Part shown: positions 11,813 to 24,220 of the stretch, in pieces | Layout of the letters: every line of letters starts with the position of its first letter | Numbering within the stretch: position 1 is the stretch's first letter | From: Ypsolopha sequella | Taxonomy: Eukaryota > Arthropoda > Insecta > Lepidoptera > Ypsolophidae | Assembly: GCA_934047225.1 (NCBI GenBank) | Contig: OW203987.1 | Location: 31,825,501-31,889,500 of the forward strand | Length of the DNA: 64,000 nt | Direction: 5' to 3' | The notes under the pieces: model-generated | The model's input: the letters and a program-made list of their open reading frames with translations, nothing else | What the model was told of the DNA's origin: nothing | The model's database searches: none | Made by a program: the position numbers and the translations under genes

Positions 11813-12934
11813 AACCGACTTCAAAAAGGAGGCGGTTCTCAATTCGACTGTATGTTTTTTTTTTTTTTTTTTTGGCGTTGTTACTCGATAACTCCGTCAT
11901 TTCTGAACCGATTTGAACAATTATTTTTTTGTTTGAAAGAGTGTACTTCCAGGTAGGTCCCATTTTGGGTTTGGTCATGATCTGATGAAGGTCTTCAGAG
12001 ATAGGCAGTGGAACTCTTCAGAAAATGACAGCATACCTCTCGAAATTGAGGTAATCGCTTTGTGCCTGGGTGCTGATTACAAGGTATTACTTGAAAATCA
12101 TCATTCTTCCATCTGACCTTCGATCCTGGCTTCATCACCATATTCACCATAGAACTCCTCAACGGATCAGAGCACATAACTCGAGATTGCGGCAATCACT
12201 GCGTTAGGGTGCTAATTCAAGGGTATTACTTGGAGATTACCAGAATACCCACCTGACCTTCGATCCTGGCTTCATCACCATAGAACTCCTCAACAGATGA
12301 CAGCACATAACTTTGGATTGCGGCAATCAGTTTGTGTTATTGTGCTCATTACAGGGCATTGCTTGAAAATTGCCAGTGTACCCACCTGACCTTCGATCTT
12401 GGCTTCATCACCGTAGAACTCTTTAACGAATGACAGCATATAACTCGAGATTGATAGCAGGAAGCTACTCAAACATAGCTACTTATACTCACTTGAACTT
12501 CGTTTCATATTAAAACCACGTTTGCAAGAACTACCCATATTTCACAATTTAACCCAGCAACACTAAAAAATGTGAAATAAAATAAACTTTTAACAAAAAA
12601 ATAGCAACCGACTTCAATAGTAACAGCAGTCATTCACTAAAAAGTGAATAATAATTCTATAAAGACCGATGGTACCGAAGCAACACTTTTGCCGACTTCT
12701 TTCTTCCTGAAACATTATGTTATCTAGAAGTCGGCGTATTTCCTACGATATAGCAACATAGAAACTAATATAAGAACGCCGACTTCTAGATAACATAACG
12801 TTTCAGGAAGAAAGAAGTCGGCAAAAGTGTTGCTTCGGTACCATCGGTCTTTATAGAATTATTATTAACTTTTTAGTGAATGACTGCTGTTACTATTGAA
12901 GTCGGTTGCTGTTTTTTTGTTAAAAGTTTATTTT
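11813..12934 (+). mobile_element. Dispersed palindrome-ended element, copy 3
   Basis: Same start (AACCGACTTCAAAAAGGAGG) and end (TGTTAAAAGTTTATTTTA) as copy 2. It lacks about 30 nt of the internal repeat just before the TTGATAGCAGGAAGC segment. Inverted-repeat arms lie at about 12575-12735 and 12775-12934. No protein coding. Confidence 0.8.
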
Positions 12935-12939
12935 ATTGT

Positions 12940-14105
12940 TATTGCAAACAAAATCTTTGTATGCTGACCAAATTATTAAAATGCTGTTTTTTTTTTTTGG
13001 CGAACCAAATTTGTAATTGCTTAACTATTTATTTACTTCTATTATATTTCAGCTATTACATCAATACACCATTAACCCAACCTACCAGCGGCGGGTCTCT
13101 TCTGCGCTAAATGATTTCTGAACATCTAAAATGGAGTTTGGCCGGTAGTAACACATGCACCGTCGGGAAATGAATCGGGTGTGATCAGACTAATAAAATA
13201 TTGACGATCAAACTCGGGCAAATGTCAAAAACAATTTTTACAAATAATTTACGCAAGACAAGACGTTCCACAGGCGGTAGCAATTCATTCCCCGATCAAA
13301 CGGTACGTGACGCGTAAAGTCAGGCTCCACACAAATATGTACTGAACGCAGAATACCTACAAAGAGAGCTAAAGAAAGACACATGTCACAAAATAATAGC
13401 TCTTATTGTATTATTACATATGGTAATTGCTTATTGGTTGTTACTTATGGTAATTGCAGTATCGATGAGTCCTTCTATAATAATGGCATGCACATTTTTA
13501 TGTACAGTAAATAAATAATAAAAAGATCAAATTAGCTACACTGACAAAATTAAAACACAAAAAATCATAACAATACAATATTCAAAAACACAATAGTCGA
13601 TATTATTCTCATACCAATTGTCAGAAAATTTTAATAAAGATATTTAGAAAGTCTAGAAAGATATTTAGAAAGTCAATGTATCAATTCCTAAATTGATAAA
13701 TTCAAGATTGATATAATTCTTACATAGTTAAATATTCATCGACTGTGTAAATTGCAGTGTTCAAGTAAAAACACCCCCAGATTTTTTAGTGTTTTTATAT
13801 TATTCCGGACCTTATTGTATACTTTTATGGCCATGCAATAGGAATTATTTTTATATATATCTAGTTTACAAATAGGCCCTATTCAGGGGTTTTTTTTGTC
13901 TCGTTTGTATTTTTCGAATTTGACCTCTAATATAAAAAAAATTATCATATCTTTTTACAAACAGGCAAAGTGTCAAAATATATTCACATGGCAATGGTAG
14001 AATTTTTAATTGTTAAACAACGGTTTGCAGTGTACTGAACATAACGCTGTCACACATTTCTTCTGCATCCTAAATGTATCAATAATCCTAAATGTATAAA
14101 TAATC
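12940..14105. other. No gene seen
   Basis: AT-rich, with short homopolymer runs and no supportable coding or RNA feature. A GC-richer patch at 13080-13350 has no clear frame. Confidence 0.5.
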
Positions 14106-14111
14106 CTAAAT

Positions 14112-14655
14112 GCATCAATAACCTCCCCATAGTAGGATATATCCCCATAGTATCTCAACACTGAACCCACATAACTATAGTAGGATATATCCCCATAGTA
14201 TCTCAACACTGAACCCACATAACTATAGTAGGATATATCCCCATAGTATCTCAACACTGAACCCACATAACTATAGTAGGATATATCCCCATAGTATCTC
14301 AACACTGAACCCACATAACTATAGTAGGATATATCCCCATAGTATCTCAACACTGAACCCACATAACTATAGTAGGATATATCCCCATAGTATCTCAACA
14401 CTGAACCCACATAACTATAGTAGGATATATCCCCATAGTATCTCAACACTGAACCCACATAACTATAGTAGGATATATCCCCATAGTATCTCAACACTGA
14501 ACCCACATAACTATAGTAGGATATATCCCCATAGTATCTCAACACTGAACCCACATAACTATAGTAGGATATATCCCCATAGTATCTCAACACTGAACCC
14601 ACATAACTATAGTAGGATATATCCCCATAGTATCTCAACACTGAACCCACATTAC
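14112..14655. repeat. 48-bp tandem repeat, ~11 copies
   Basis: The unit contains GTAGGATATATCCCCATAGT and CTCAACACTGAACCCACATA, practically without variation. The palindromic GGATATATCC lies in each copy. Because 48 is a multiple of 3, it supports a long minus-strand open frame that is not a gene. Confidence 0.95.
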
Positions 14656-14705
14656 CATGATACGCAGAAAGTGCTGCTTGTAATGATATGGTTTGTCGGA
14701 TACGC

Positions 14706-15541
14706 CCTAAGACAAAAACCGGCCAAGTGCGAGTCAGACTCGCGTATCTAGGGTTCCGTATTGTGGATGATAAATTTAATTTTGTCTTTTTTTTTTGTGA
14801 ATTTCTCGACCGCTTTATTTTGCCTGTAATCTTTACATAAACAAATATTACCATGATTTTTTTCATATTTTTTGGTCCACCAGTTTTGTAGATAAGGGGG
14901 GCATATTTTTGTGGTTTTTTAAATATTTCTCGAAACCAGTGCCAGTAAGTATAGTAAAAGTATATATTTTTACAATACAATTTTTAATATCTACAATTTG
15001 ATACCCATATTGTAATTTTATAAAATATCTTTTTTATTTATTTTACTTCTTCTTTTATATTTCTCATTAGTGCCGATTTTTTTTTTAATCGCTATAGTTT
15101 TCCTGTAATTGGCCAGGTATGATCTACAATAGACATTTTTTTCATATTTTTTGGTTTACCATTTTCGGAGATAAGGGGGGGGACATACATATTTTTGGGG
15201 TCTTTTAAAGATTTCTCGAAACCAGTTTCAGTAAATATATTAAAAGTTTTTACAATTAACTTTTTAATACCTACAATTTAATACCCATGATGTATTTTTA
15301 GGCTAATATTTTTTATTTTTCTCACTTTTGTTTTGGAAACATTTTGAACAACTTCAAATTTTTCATATTTTTTTTATACCCTAATATGTGGGCAAAGTAA
15401 TGCAATTTTGTGCCAAATTTCATGTATTTATCTTTAACGGTGCTAAAGTTATGAGGCTGTGACATACGGACGGATGGATGGACGGACAACGGAGTCTCAG
15501 CATAAGGTTCCTTTTGTACCTTTTAGGTACTACGGAACCCT
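14706..15541 (-). repeat. Dispersed lepidopteran repeat, inverted copy
   Basis: Reverse-complement relative of 1475-2335. On the plus strand it runs from GGCCAAGTGCGAGTCAGACT to TACTACGGAACCCTAAAAA, with the GGACGGATGGATGGACGGAC block near the end. It shares the same internal duplication. Confidence 0.65.
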
Positions 15542-15544
15542 AAA

Positions 15545-17399
15545 AACGAATCTGTTGAGCTTTTTACAGACTGACATGATGTGTTCCTTCCAACTGCAGT
15601 GTGAGTCTAGCGTAATGACAAGAAAAACTGCAATATTAACTATTTATATATTTGTACTATCGTAAACAAACATTAATTTCAGGGGGTGATGAATGATAAG
15701 AGTAAAATTGCATTAAATTAGTTTTGCTCACATTAATTTACATGGAGGTTATTCGCTTGCAACCAGCCTTGAGTATTCTATTTATGTCTCTTGAGAACGT
15801 ACTTTTATCTTTACATTTAATAATTAGCGTTGTGTCATCAACAAACAGCACATTCCTAAAATTTATTTAAAAACTAACGATTGAACTTCGGTTTGAAACA
15901 TACAATTTATAATATAATATAAGTTATAGTAGTGAGCGACTAGCGACTAGCGACTAGCGGTGCGCATGGACGTGTTTATTGTTGGTGTCGTAACATCGGG
16001 ACGGGATTATAAAGTTTATGAGTGTCTGTTAGTGTTAGCACAGCGCTATCGTACCTTATCATGTAACCACCACCCCCCCTCCCCCTCCCCCATCACCTTC
16101 CCCTCGTGTATCCGGGGACAAAATGAATCCAAGGAGAGCATGAACGGATAACGAAACAGATGGTAGATTTGATCATTCAACTTTCAAATAAATTAATAAT
16201 AACGCTTTTTTTATATATTTATTTATTTATTACATATTTAATTTAGGAAAAGGTTTTATTTATTTATAATTAACTTTATGTAGTTTGGGCTCTCCTTTTA
16301 AGCTCATAAAACCTGTATTAGAAAGGACCGCTCTACCCTTTTTGTTCCGTTGTTATGTGCTGTTAGATGGTAGATTAATAACATTTTGTATGTACGAATA
16401 TAATTATATCCCATCAAAAACATAAAATGTACAAAAAGGTCAAGTCTCGCAATGCAATCCTTCCACCGTAAAAAGTTATGTGATTTTATGTAAAGCCAAG
16501 TCTGTTATTTTAGTTTGTATGGAAGCACCTTTTCATTTTAGTTAGTATGGGAGCACCTATTTAACAAATTTATCATTAATTGTTTCCTAATTAGTTACCT
16601 ACCAACATTAAGTGACTGTATTAATATAACTCATCTTTATTTCTATTTCGGTGCTCTGCGATTGCCAAGTCACTATATAAATTTTAAGTTTGTAGGCCTG
16701 CTAGAACACCTTTAGACTTTTGATGATCAGTCAGTCAGTCAGTGACAAAATAAGGGAACTTTGACTTGAGATATTTCGTAATCAAATATAGTTACAAAGT
16801 TGAAATTTAGGGGTAAAAGTAGGATCAGTAAGTACTCTTGGTAACTGAAATTTCAGACTTCTAGCTTTACCCACAACGAAGATACAGGGGGGTTGAAAGT
16901 GCCGTGAGTTGCTTCGAGAAAAGGATGGTACGGCCGTTCCGCGTTTTTTTTTTGCGAGACTCGGCGGGGGCACTGCCGTGCCCCCAGATAAGTATGAATA
17001 TTTCATTTCTTAAACATCATATTAATTCTTATGTAGGTAATTCTTAAGCATACATTTTAGAGGTAATAATTAAAACTTACATATTTTAATTTAAAATTAA
17101 CATTAAAATAACAGATAATTTAGATCTATCCAATGGTAGTCAGTTACTTCAATAACATCGGCCAGTCATAACTCTATCGTTTTCCCTCCCGTTCAGTTCT
17201 GCTACGTTTATTACAATTTGGCTTGTTTTATGAACCGTCCCGCTGTAAAAATTTCATTTATGTTTACAAGGTTCAAAGAAAACAAATTATATTTTGGCTT
17301 TCTAATAGGTAATACCTATATTTTCATAATATTTAAGCTAACGATACCCAAAGCAGGAATGAAATGGAGTACTTATAAATAAAGTTGAATAAAGTATGA
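15545..17399. other. No gene seen
   Basis: AT-rich. Contains short low-complexity stretches: CACCACCCCCCCTCCCCCTC near 16069, and a CAGT tetranucleotide run at 16728-16742. A 63-codon plus-strand frame (15960-16151) and a 74-codon minus-strand frame (16782-17006) have no recognisable features. Confidence 0.5.
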
Positions 17400-17699
17400 G
17401 TCTCCTCGCATGCCTTGTATATGGTTGCGCACACGCAGGCCGCACACCGGTTGGTGCGCTGTTCCTCGACTGCTGCGCTCTGAAAATTATTTCATTTATG
17501 TTATTTCTTATTGTGATTATGAAAACAAAAGTTGTTGAGAAATTGGCGTGTTTAGAATGAATAATGAGTGAAGATTAAAAAATGATTAACAATCGCCAAT
17601 AAATAGTGGTTTTCACTGAAAAAACAGAAGAAGATAGATATGAAGAGCAAATAGTAAAGCAGTGCTTACACAGTAGTGACGATGCGGCGGCGCAGGAGC

Positions 17700-18790
17700 A
17701 ACGACCCACCGATACAGTATCGCTCTCCCGAGATATGCTAAACTGTTATCTGTTTTATCTTAACTAGGCGCTAATGTGTCGCCGGTTATCTTAAACTTGT
17801 GATTATCGTATCTATTGGATAAATACTTAGGATAAATACTGGACAGTGACCGCTGCGTGCGGTGTGCGCCGGATTGTGCGCTTGACCTGCCACGACACAC
17901 TGTTCTGTGCTTGTCGAGATGAATGCTTCGGTAATGTAGAACACGCCGAATTAAGATACTTCCAATGAGCAACTTTCATAAGATATTGATTAGTGTCTGC
18001 TGGGATAACTAATCTATGTATCATGTACTTACGTATAAACATTGTGCAATGTTTCCTGTGCAGTAATGTACTACGCTTCAGATATAATTTTCCATCTTTT
18101 GATGAATCGCCCCGCTCTGGCGCTGAGTGCCTGACTGAAATAATAATAATTGTGGAGAGAGTCATGTTATTGAGGGGCTAGGTGTTGCATGTGTGGTACT
18201 AGATAGGTAGATATATAGATGTATGTAGAGCGGTGATAAGGCGACGACGACGGGCGATGAGCAAACACAGCGCCGAGCGTAGCGCAAATATTTGTGGGGA
18301 GCAGTCCCTCCCCCCGTCCCCCTGTGACCCCGCCCGACCCCGGGACAGAGCACGCGTTCAGGATTTTGCTCGTCCGGGACTGCGCCGGCATATCGCGCCG
18401 CACCGATCTATCCCAGGGGATGTCGACGATGACGCCACGCGGTATCTAGCTCGAGATATGGCAGATAGCATCCCTGATACGGTGTAATTATCAGATAGAC
18501 CGCCACAGATTTGATTACGAGGAACGCGTATCTCATTACGAGCCCACGTTAAGATAAACTATCGGGGAAGAGTTAACGTATCTCTGGGAGTTTAAAATGT
18601 GGCCGATATGTGCACTGTCGTGTCTGCCATGTCGGGGGTAGCTCGCCTCGAGCGCGGGAGTGTCGCATTGTGTGTGTGTCACGTGTACATGTGCGCAGTA
18701 ATCCAGCTCAGCGCTGATAGTGGCGTCGATACATCGCCGGATTATTGATGGGTGCCGCCGGCCTCAACGCGATCTTATCAGTTGTTTTTT
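17700..18790. promoter_or_regulatory. Unique block with clustered GATA-factor motifs (possible enhancer)
   Basis: This stretch is the only sizeable unique, moderately GC-rich region in the left half. It holds many WGATAR matches on either strand: TTATCT at 17746, 17755 and 17786; AGATAG at 18201; TGATAA at 18234; TTATCA at 18488 overlapping AGATAG at 18493; AGATAA at 18552; TGATAG at 18715; TTATCA at 18775. Chance predicts roughly two to three in 1.1 kb. Several open frames overlap here on both strands, but none has protein-like features. Function is inferred from motif density only. Confidence 0.3.
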
Positions 18791-19224
18791 TCGTCGAATA
18801 TTTTCCGTGAAAAGCTAATAATAAAGTGACTAGCGAGTAGGTGGGTGCGGAAGGGAGAGGGGAGAGGCGTGGGGATCACGTGACGCTGATATGCGAGGCG
18901 GCCATCTTGTTTTCACTGCTCGTTCCTGAAAACTACAACAGTATCGTTGACAAGAAATTCATAGTTTTAAAATAATATTTTGTTATTTGCTTTTATAGAC
19001 TTACATACCAAACATACTAAGATCTAACTGAACGCATCAATATTGAAAGATTTCACAAATTCTTCGTTACCGTCGGTCATTTAGTGATTTATTTGTACCG
19101 TCGGTCGGTTACCGCGTCGGTACAGATGTTTTATATTATTCTACGAAGTCTACTTATCTATGGTTGTAGTGGTGTATGCACACGTACTTTCTCTGGTGTG
19201 CGTAACCACGGGAGCGCTTACAAA

Positions 19225-19740
19225 ACACGCAGCACACACAAAACACGCGTATCTGGGTAGAGCCGCGGATACAGACGCAGTCTTTGTTTTGCAGAAGAGA
19301 GCAATTCGGGCTATTTATAATATGAAGCACCGGGATTCATTATGAGAAAAGTTCAAAGATAAATATATATATTAACTGTTCCTTGTGAATATATTTACCA
19401 AGTCCTTAGATATGTCAGAAAAAATGTTGAGTCTTTCCCAAGGCTTGGTGAGCAACATTGTAAGGAAACCAGAAATAAGCATAAACTGGCTTTTCCAAAA
19501 ATCAGACTCGCCAAAGTGAGTACCTCTTTCGTAGGACATGGTCTAAGATTTTACAATAAACTTCCGATGGAGGTCCTTACTTTGTCAGAGAATAAGTTTG
19601 AACTATATATTAAGCAACTTTCTGAAAAAGGCATATTAAAAATAAACGAATATTTGGATGATGGTGAAGGATGGTGTTACAGTGGTGATGATATTTGTCA
19701 TGATATTAGTTTATAATTTAATTAAGTAATATAATTTCCT
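19225..19740 (+). mobile_element. Non-LTR reverse-transcriptase C-terminal fragment
   Basis: The frame begins at GRAADTDAVFVLQKRAIRAI and later reads VSTSFVGHGLRFYNKLP, followed by EVLTLSENKFELYIKQL. These are the thumb and C-terminal segments of a non-LTR retrotransposon reverse transcriptase. The in-frame stop after KHRDSL (19343) and later frame changes show it is dead. A second copy is at 33070-34050. Clade not assigned. Confidence 0.75.
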
Positions 19741-19859
19741 AACTTATGATTCCTCTAAGGAGTTAACATTAATTAATTACATACTGTAAAAGGAAATAGA
19801 CTATATGAGACAGGTAGACAAAGATATAATATATGTTTTTCTTTTTTTTCATTAACCTG

Positions 19860-20203
19860 AATTCCTGCTGTCTAGTATTTTCGCATCCCTTAGTTAAAGT
19901 AGATATAAGTAATTTGTATAGTATAAGTTTTTGTAAACAAAAAACTTGATCTTGCTAAGTTTCTTGCCCTTCTTCTTAGAAAGACTAATCGAATGGGTGG
20001 AGGTAGGCATGTATTTATATATTTAACCTATTAGTATGTAGTATACAGGATGGGATTTGGTCGGCCGCCTGGATTCGTGCTGGGGGCTCGGTTACTGATC
20101 ATTGAACCTTGTTCCTGGTCCCTGGCCGGGTCTCCGGTGTGGGTTCGGGTGGTTGATTGGATTTCACCTTGTATAATATATATTTTACCTATCATTTTAA
20201 TCG

Positions 20204-20235
<32 letters not shown>

Positions 20236-20650
20236 GCTACATAAAATAAATAAACCTTTAATTTATTTCATGTACATTTATTATTTTAATAAGTAAGTTG
20301 AAGTGGCAGTGGACTGGCCACATTTGTCACCGACGTGATAACCGTTGGGGCTGTAAGGCATTGGAGTGGAGACCACGTACAGCAAAGCGCAGCGTAGGCC
20401 GCCCTCGTGCCCGCTGGACTGACGATCTGAAGGACGTTGCGGGTGGCGGCTGGATGAGGATGACTGAGGACCACCAAGAGTGGCGTAATGTTGGGGAGGC
20501 CTATGTCCAGCAGTGGACGAATACGGGCTGATAGATGGATGGACATTTATTATTTTATGAGATATATTTGTATAAGATTAAATTTGACTTGTAAACAGTG
20601 TATTATGTATACCTACTTTGCAAAATAAATTATTACAGCCATACCCAAGT
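19860..20650 (+). repeat. Dispersed repeat, copy 1, split by an RTE insertion
   Basis: Contains GGATTTGGTCGGCCGCCTGG and GGTGGTTGATTGGATTTCAC, then an AT microsatellite (20200-20235). After the inserted RTE fragment it resumes with TTTGCAAAATAAATTATTAC. An inverted copy lies at 26222-26900. Not coding. Confidence 0.7.
20289..20542 (+). mobile_element. 5'-truncated RTE insertion with 15-bp target duplication
   Basis: The plus frame from LKWQWTGHICHR through RPRARWTDDLKDVAGGGW to YVQQWTNTG is the C-terminus of an RTE-type reverse transcriptase, followed by stop TGA and an ATGG-type 3' tail. The 15-bp sequence ACATTTATTATTTTA flanks it at 20274-20288 and 20543-20557. This is the hallmark of target-primed reverse transcription, so the insertion edges are known to the base. 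Only the last ~80 codons are present. Confidence 0.9.
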
Positions 20651-22150
20651 ATATATAACATCTGTACAACATTAGGAACAACCAATATAACATCTGTACA
20701 ACATTAGGTACAACCAATATAACATCTGTACAACATTAGGTACAACCAATATAAGATCTGTACAACATTAGTTGCAACCATTATAACATCTGTACAACAT
20801 TAGGTACAACCAATATAACATCTGTACAACATTAGGTACAACCAATATAACATCTGTACAACATTAGGTACAACCAATATAACATCTGTACAACATTAGG
20901 TACAACCATTATAACATCTGTACAACATTAGGTACAACCAATATAACATCTGTACAACATTAGGTACAACCAATATAACATCTGTACAACATTAGGTACA
21001 ACCATTATAACATCTGTACAACATTAGGTACAACCATTATAACATCTGTACAACATTAGGTACAACCAATATAACATCTGTACAACATTAGGTACAACCA
21101 ATATAACATCTGTACAACATTAGGTACAACTAATACAACATCTGTACAACATTAGGTACAACCATTATAACATCTGTACAACATTAGGTACAACCAATAT
21201 AACATCTGTACAACATTAGGTACAACCAATATAACGTCTGTACAACATTAGTTACAACCAATATAACATCTGTACAACATTAGGTACAACCAATATAACA
21301 TCTGTACAACATTAGGTACAACCAATATAACATCTGTACAACATTATGTACAACCAATATAACATCTGTACAACATTAGGTACAACCAATATAACATCTG
21401 TACAACGTTAGGTACAACCAATATAACATCTGTACAACATTAGGTACAACCAATATAACATCTGTACAACATTAGGTACAACCAATATAACATCTGTACA
21501 ACATTAGGTACAACCAATATAACATCTGTACAACATTAGGTACAACCATTATAACATCTGTACAACATTAGGTACAACCAATATAACATCTGTACAACAT
21601 TAGGTACAACCAATATAACATCTGTACAACATTAGGTACAACCAATATAACATCTGTACAACATTAGGTACAACCAATATAACATCTGTACAACATTAGG
21701 TACAACCAATATAACATCTGTACAACATTAGGTACAACCAATATAACATCTGTACAACGTTAGGTACAACCAATATAACATCTGTACAACATTAGGTACA
21801 ACCAATATAACATCTGTACAACATTAGGTACAACCAATATAACATCTGTACAACGTTAGGTACAACCAATATAACATCTGTACAACATTAAGTACAACCA
21901 ATATAACATCTGTACAACATTAGGTACAACCAATATAACATCTGTACAACGTTAGGTACAACCAATATAACATCTGTACAACATTAGGTACAACCAATAT
22001 AACATCTGTACAACGTTAGGTACAACCAATATAACATCTGTACAACATTAGGTACAACCAATATAACATCTGTACAACGTTAGGTACAACCAATATAACA
22101 TCTGTACAACATTAGGTACAACCAATATAACATCTGTACAACATTACGTA
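20650..22150. repeat. 32-bp tandem repeat, ~47 copies
   Basis: The unit contains AACATCTGTACAACATTAGG and TACAACCAATAT. Variants include CCATT for CCAAT and ACGTTAGG for ACATTAGG. The ACGTTAGG variant recurs every 96 or 64 bp in 21755-22075, meaning groups of three or two units were copied together. Confidence 0.95.
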
Positions 22151-22569
22151 AAACCAATTTTAAGTTTCAGATCTAGTTGACTGACTTGTTAAGAAACGTT
22201 GTGTGTTAAATCAATGGAAATGCCTTATTTTTTATTTTCTTGGAATTCATACCACTTTTTACTTGTAAAATTTGTGCAGATTAGGATAAGTGCAGAAGTC
22301 TTCCGGAAAAAAAATTATAGGAACACGTAGAAAGGTGAAAATTGAACAAAATGATTCATTCGATAAAATCCTAATATAAAAATGTATACCTAATAGGCTT
22401 CATAATTATTTAATTTATGACGTAAATGCTGGTACGAATTAAAAGAAAATACCAATATTTCCTTTGATTTGACACATAATGTTTCTTTGCAAGACTTGGT
22501 ATTTAACATTATAAAACAGGTCTCGTTTTTGTAAAATCTGCAAGCTCTGTTCTTGGTTAAGAGAAGTCA

Positions 22570-22872
22570 TTTTTAGGGTTCCGTATCCAAAGGGTAACCA
22601 ACGGGATCCTATTACTAAGATTCCGCTTTCCGTCTGTCTGTCCGTCTGTCTGTCCGTCTGTCACCAGGCTGTATCTTAAGACCCGTGATAGTTTGACAGT
22701 TGAAATTTTCACAGATGATGTATTTCTGTTGCCGCTATAACAACAAATGCTAAAAAACAGAATAAAATAAATATTTAAGGGGGCTCCCATACAACAGACA
22801 TGTTTTTTTTTCCGTATTTATAATGGTACGGAACCCTTCGTGCGCGAGTCTGACTCGCACTTGGCCGGTTAT
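22570..22872 (+). repeat. Short dispersed repeat of the GAGTCTGACTCG family
   Basis: Runs from TTAGGGTTCCGTATCCAAAG, through a CCGTCTGTCTGTCCGTCTGT run, to GCGAGTCTGACTCGCACTTG. It is closely similar in order and content to 57252-57560, and shares end motifs with the longer copies at 1475 and 14706. Confidence 0.65.
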
Positions 22873-22879
22873 TCAAAAA

Positions 22880-23655
22880 TCTTTGAATGCAATTTTTATT
22901 TTCTCGAAAGTATGTTATAACCCTTTCTATATTACTTTTATTGTAACTACCTTAGTTCATTACCATTTCTGGAAATTGCCTTCCCGCCGCCTTTGAGACT
23001 ATAGCGTCGGAAGTCGTAACTAGGTGAAAACGTTTTTTTTTTGTAATTATAACAATTATAATTAACATTAACAAATTATAATTATATTTCCTTTATACAA
23101 AACCGCAATGTCGTTACAGAAAAAAACCTATAGTGGTTTTCAGATAGTTTCTTGGAAGGGCGTACTTTTCTTACAACTATTAAAATGTACTTACTTGTAT
23201 GATATTTTAAAACCGTAAAAAATATCCGTATGAAATTCATAAAAATAAAAATGCGTTTCCCGTTGTGGGAGACAACACTACTATTACAAGATTTTAACTA
23301 TAATCTCAATTATTTAATACTCAATGTTATAGTTAGTGTTATAATTAATGTCAAAATGTAAAAATGACATCAAATTCATCGTTCGATCCTTCATATATAA
23401 GTCGTGTTTTGTTTTACTATTTTGTCAAAAGTGCTACATTGTGCCGGTTTGATATAATTACTTATAATTTAGTTTAATTTCACGAAATGAGAACGACGCA
23501 GGTGGATTTTGTTTCGGTGGTTTTAGTTATGCGACGTGGAGGAGTCACTCTGCTGTGCAAATGGGTGGATGAGGATACCGTCAAAAGAAATTTTACGTTT
23601 TAGCAGGACATTTTGGCTTTCATAAAATAATAATTGTTGTTGTAAGGGCAGCACC
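22880..23655. other. No gene seen
   Basis: AT-rich sequence upstream of a retrotransposon fragment. No supportable frame. Confidence 0.45.
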
Positions 23656-23659
23656 AAAT

Positions 23660-24220
23660 TAAACAGTCAGCAGTATGTGAAACATGGCTGCTTCACTTCG
23701 AGATCTTATCACACCAGGTCTGGAGTTAGTCAAAGATCAATCCTTGGCCCACTGCTGCTCATAGTCATCTGTTCTGTTCTGGAACATACCACCCGTATTT
23801 TATATGCTGGTGACTTTAAGTTAGTTCTTAAGATAGGTCAGATGACAGACTGCGACCTACTGCAAAAGGATCTAGACGCTGTATATACAGATGGAGCGTA
23901 CTGAATAAGCTGCATTTCAATACCAGTAAGTGCTACTGTATGACATTCACGAGGACTACCCAGACCTATCATGTAATTTCAAGCTAGGGTCTGATACTGT
24001 CACTCGTGTGAACTTTATCAAAGATCTTGGCGTAACATTTGACCCATGTCTTACGTTCCATGAGCACATCAGGACTCTGGCCACTGCTTGTATGAAAAGG
24101 CTGGGCTTTGTTCTTCGCAATGCAAAAGACTTTAACAGTACAGAAGGTATGCATTTTCTTTACACAGCTCTCGTAAGAAGCAAGATCGAAGCCGGTGCTG
24201 TTGTCTGGAACTCTCATGAA
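23660..24220 (+). pseudogene. Degenerate non-LTR reverse transcriptase
   Basis: The frame at 23677-23904 reads SGVSQRSILGPLLLIV, a variant of the reverse-transcriptase motif SGVPQGSILGPLLF, then ILYAGDFKLVLKI where YADD is expected (the second aspartate region is altered to AGD). A frame change near 23904-23930 leads to LGSDTVTRVNFIKDLGVTFD and LYTALVRSKIEAGAVVWN, the palm end and thumb. The altered catalytic word and frame breaks show it is dead. The fragment runs straight into the 34-bp array. Confidence 0.8.

Noticed and set aside
14006..14980. 324-codon minus-strand frame
   Set aside because: Crosses a dispersed repeat and the 48-bp array; no gene-like content.
17827..18165. 112-codon minus-strand frame
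   Set aside because: No domain, no splice support, AT- and GC-mixed codon use; overlapping frames on the other strand are equally open.
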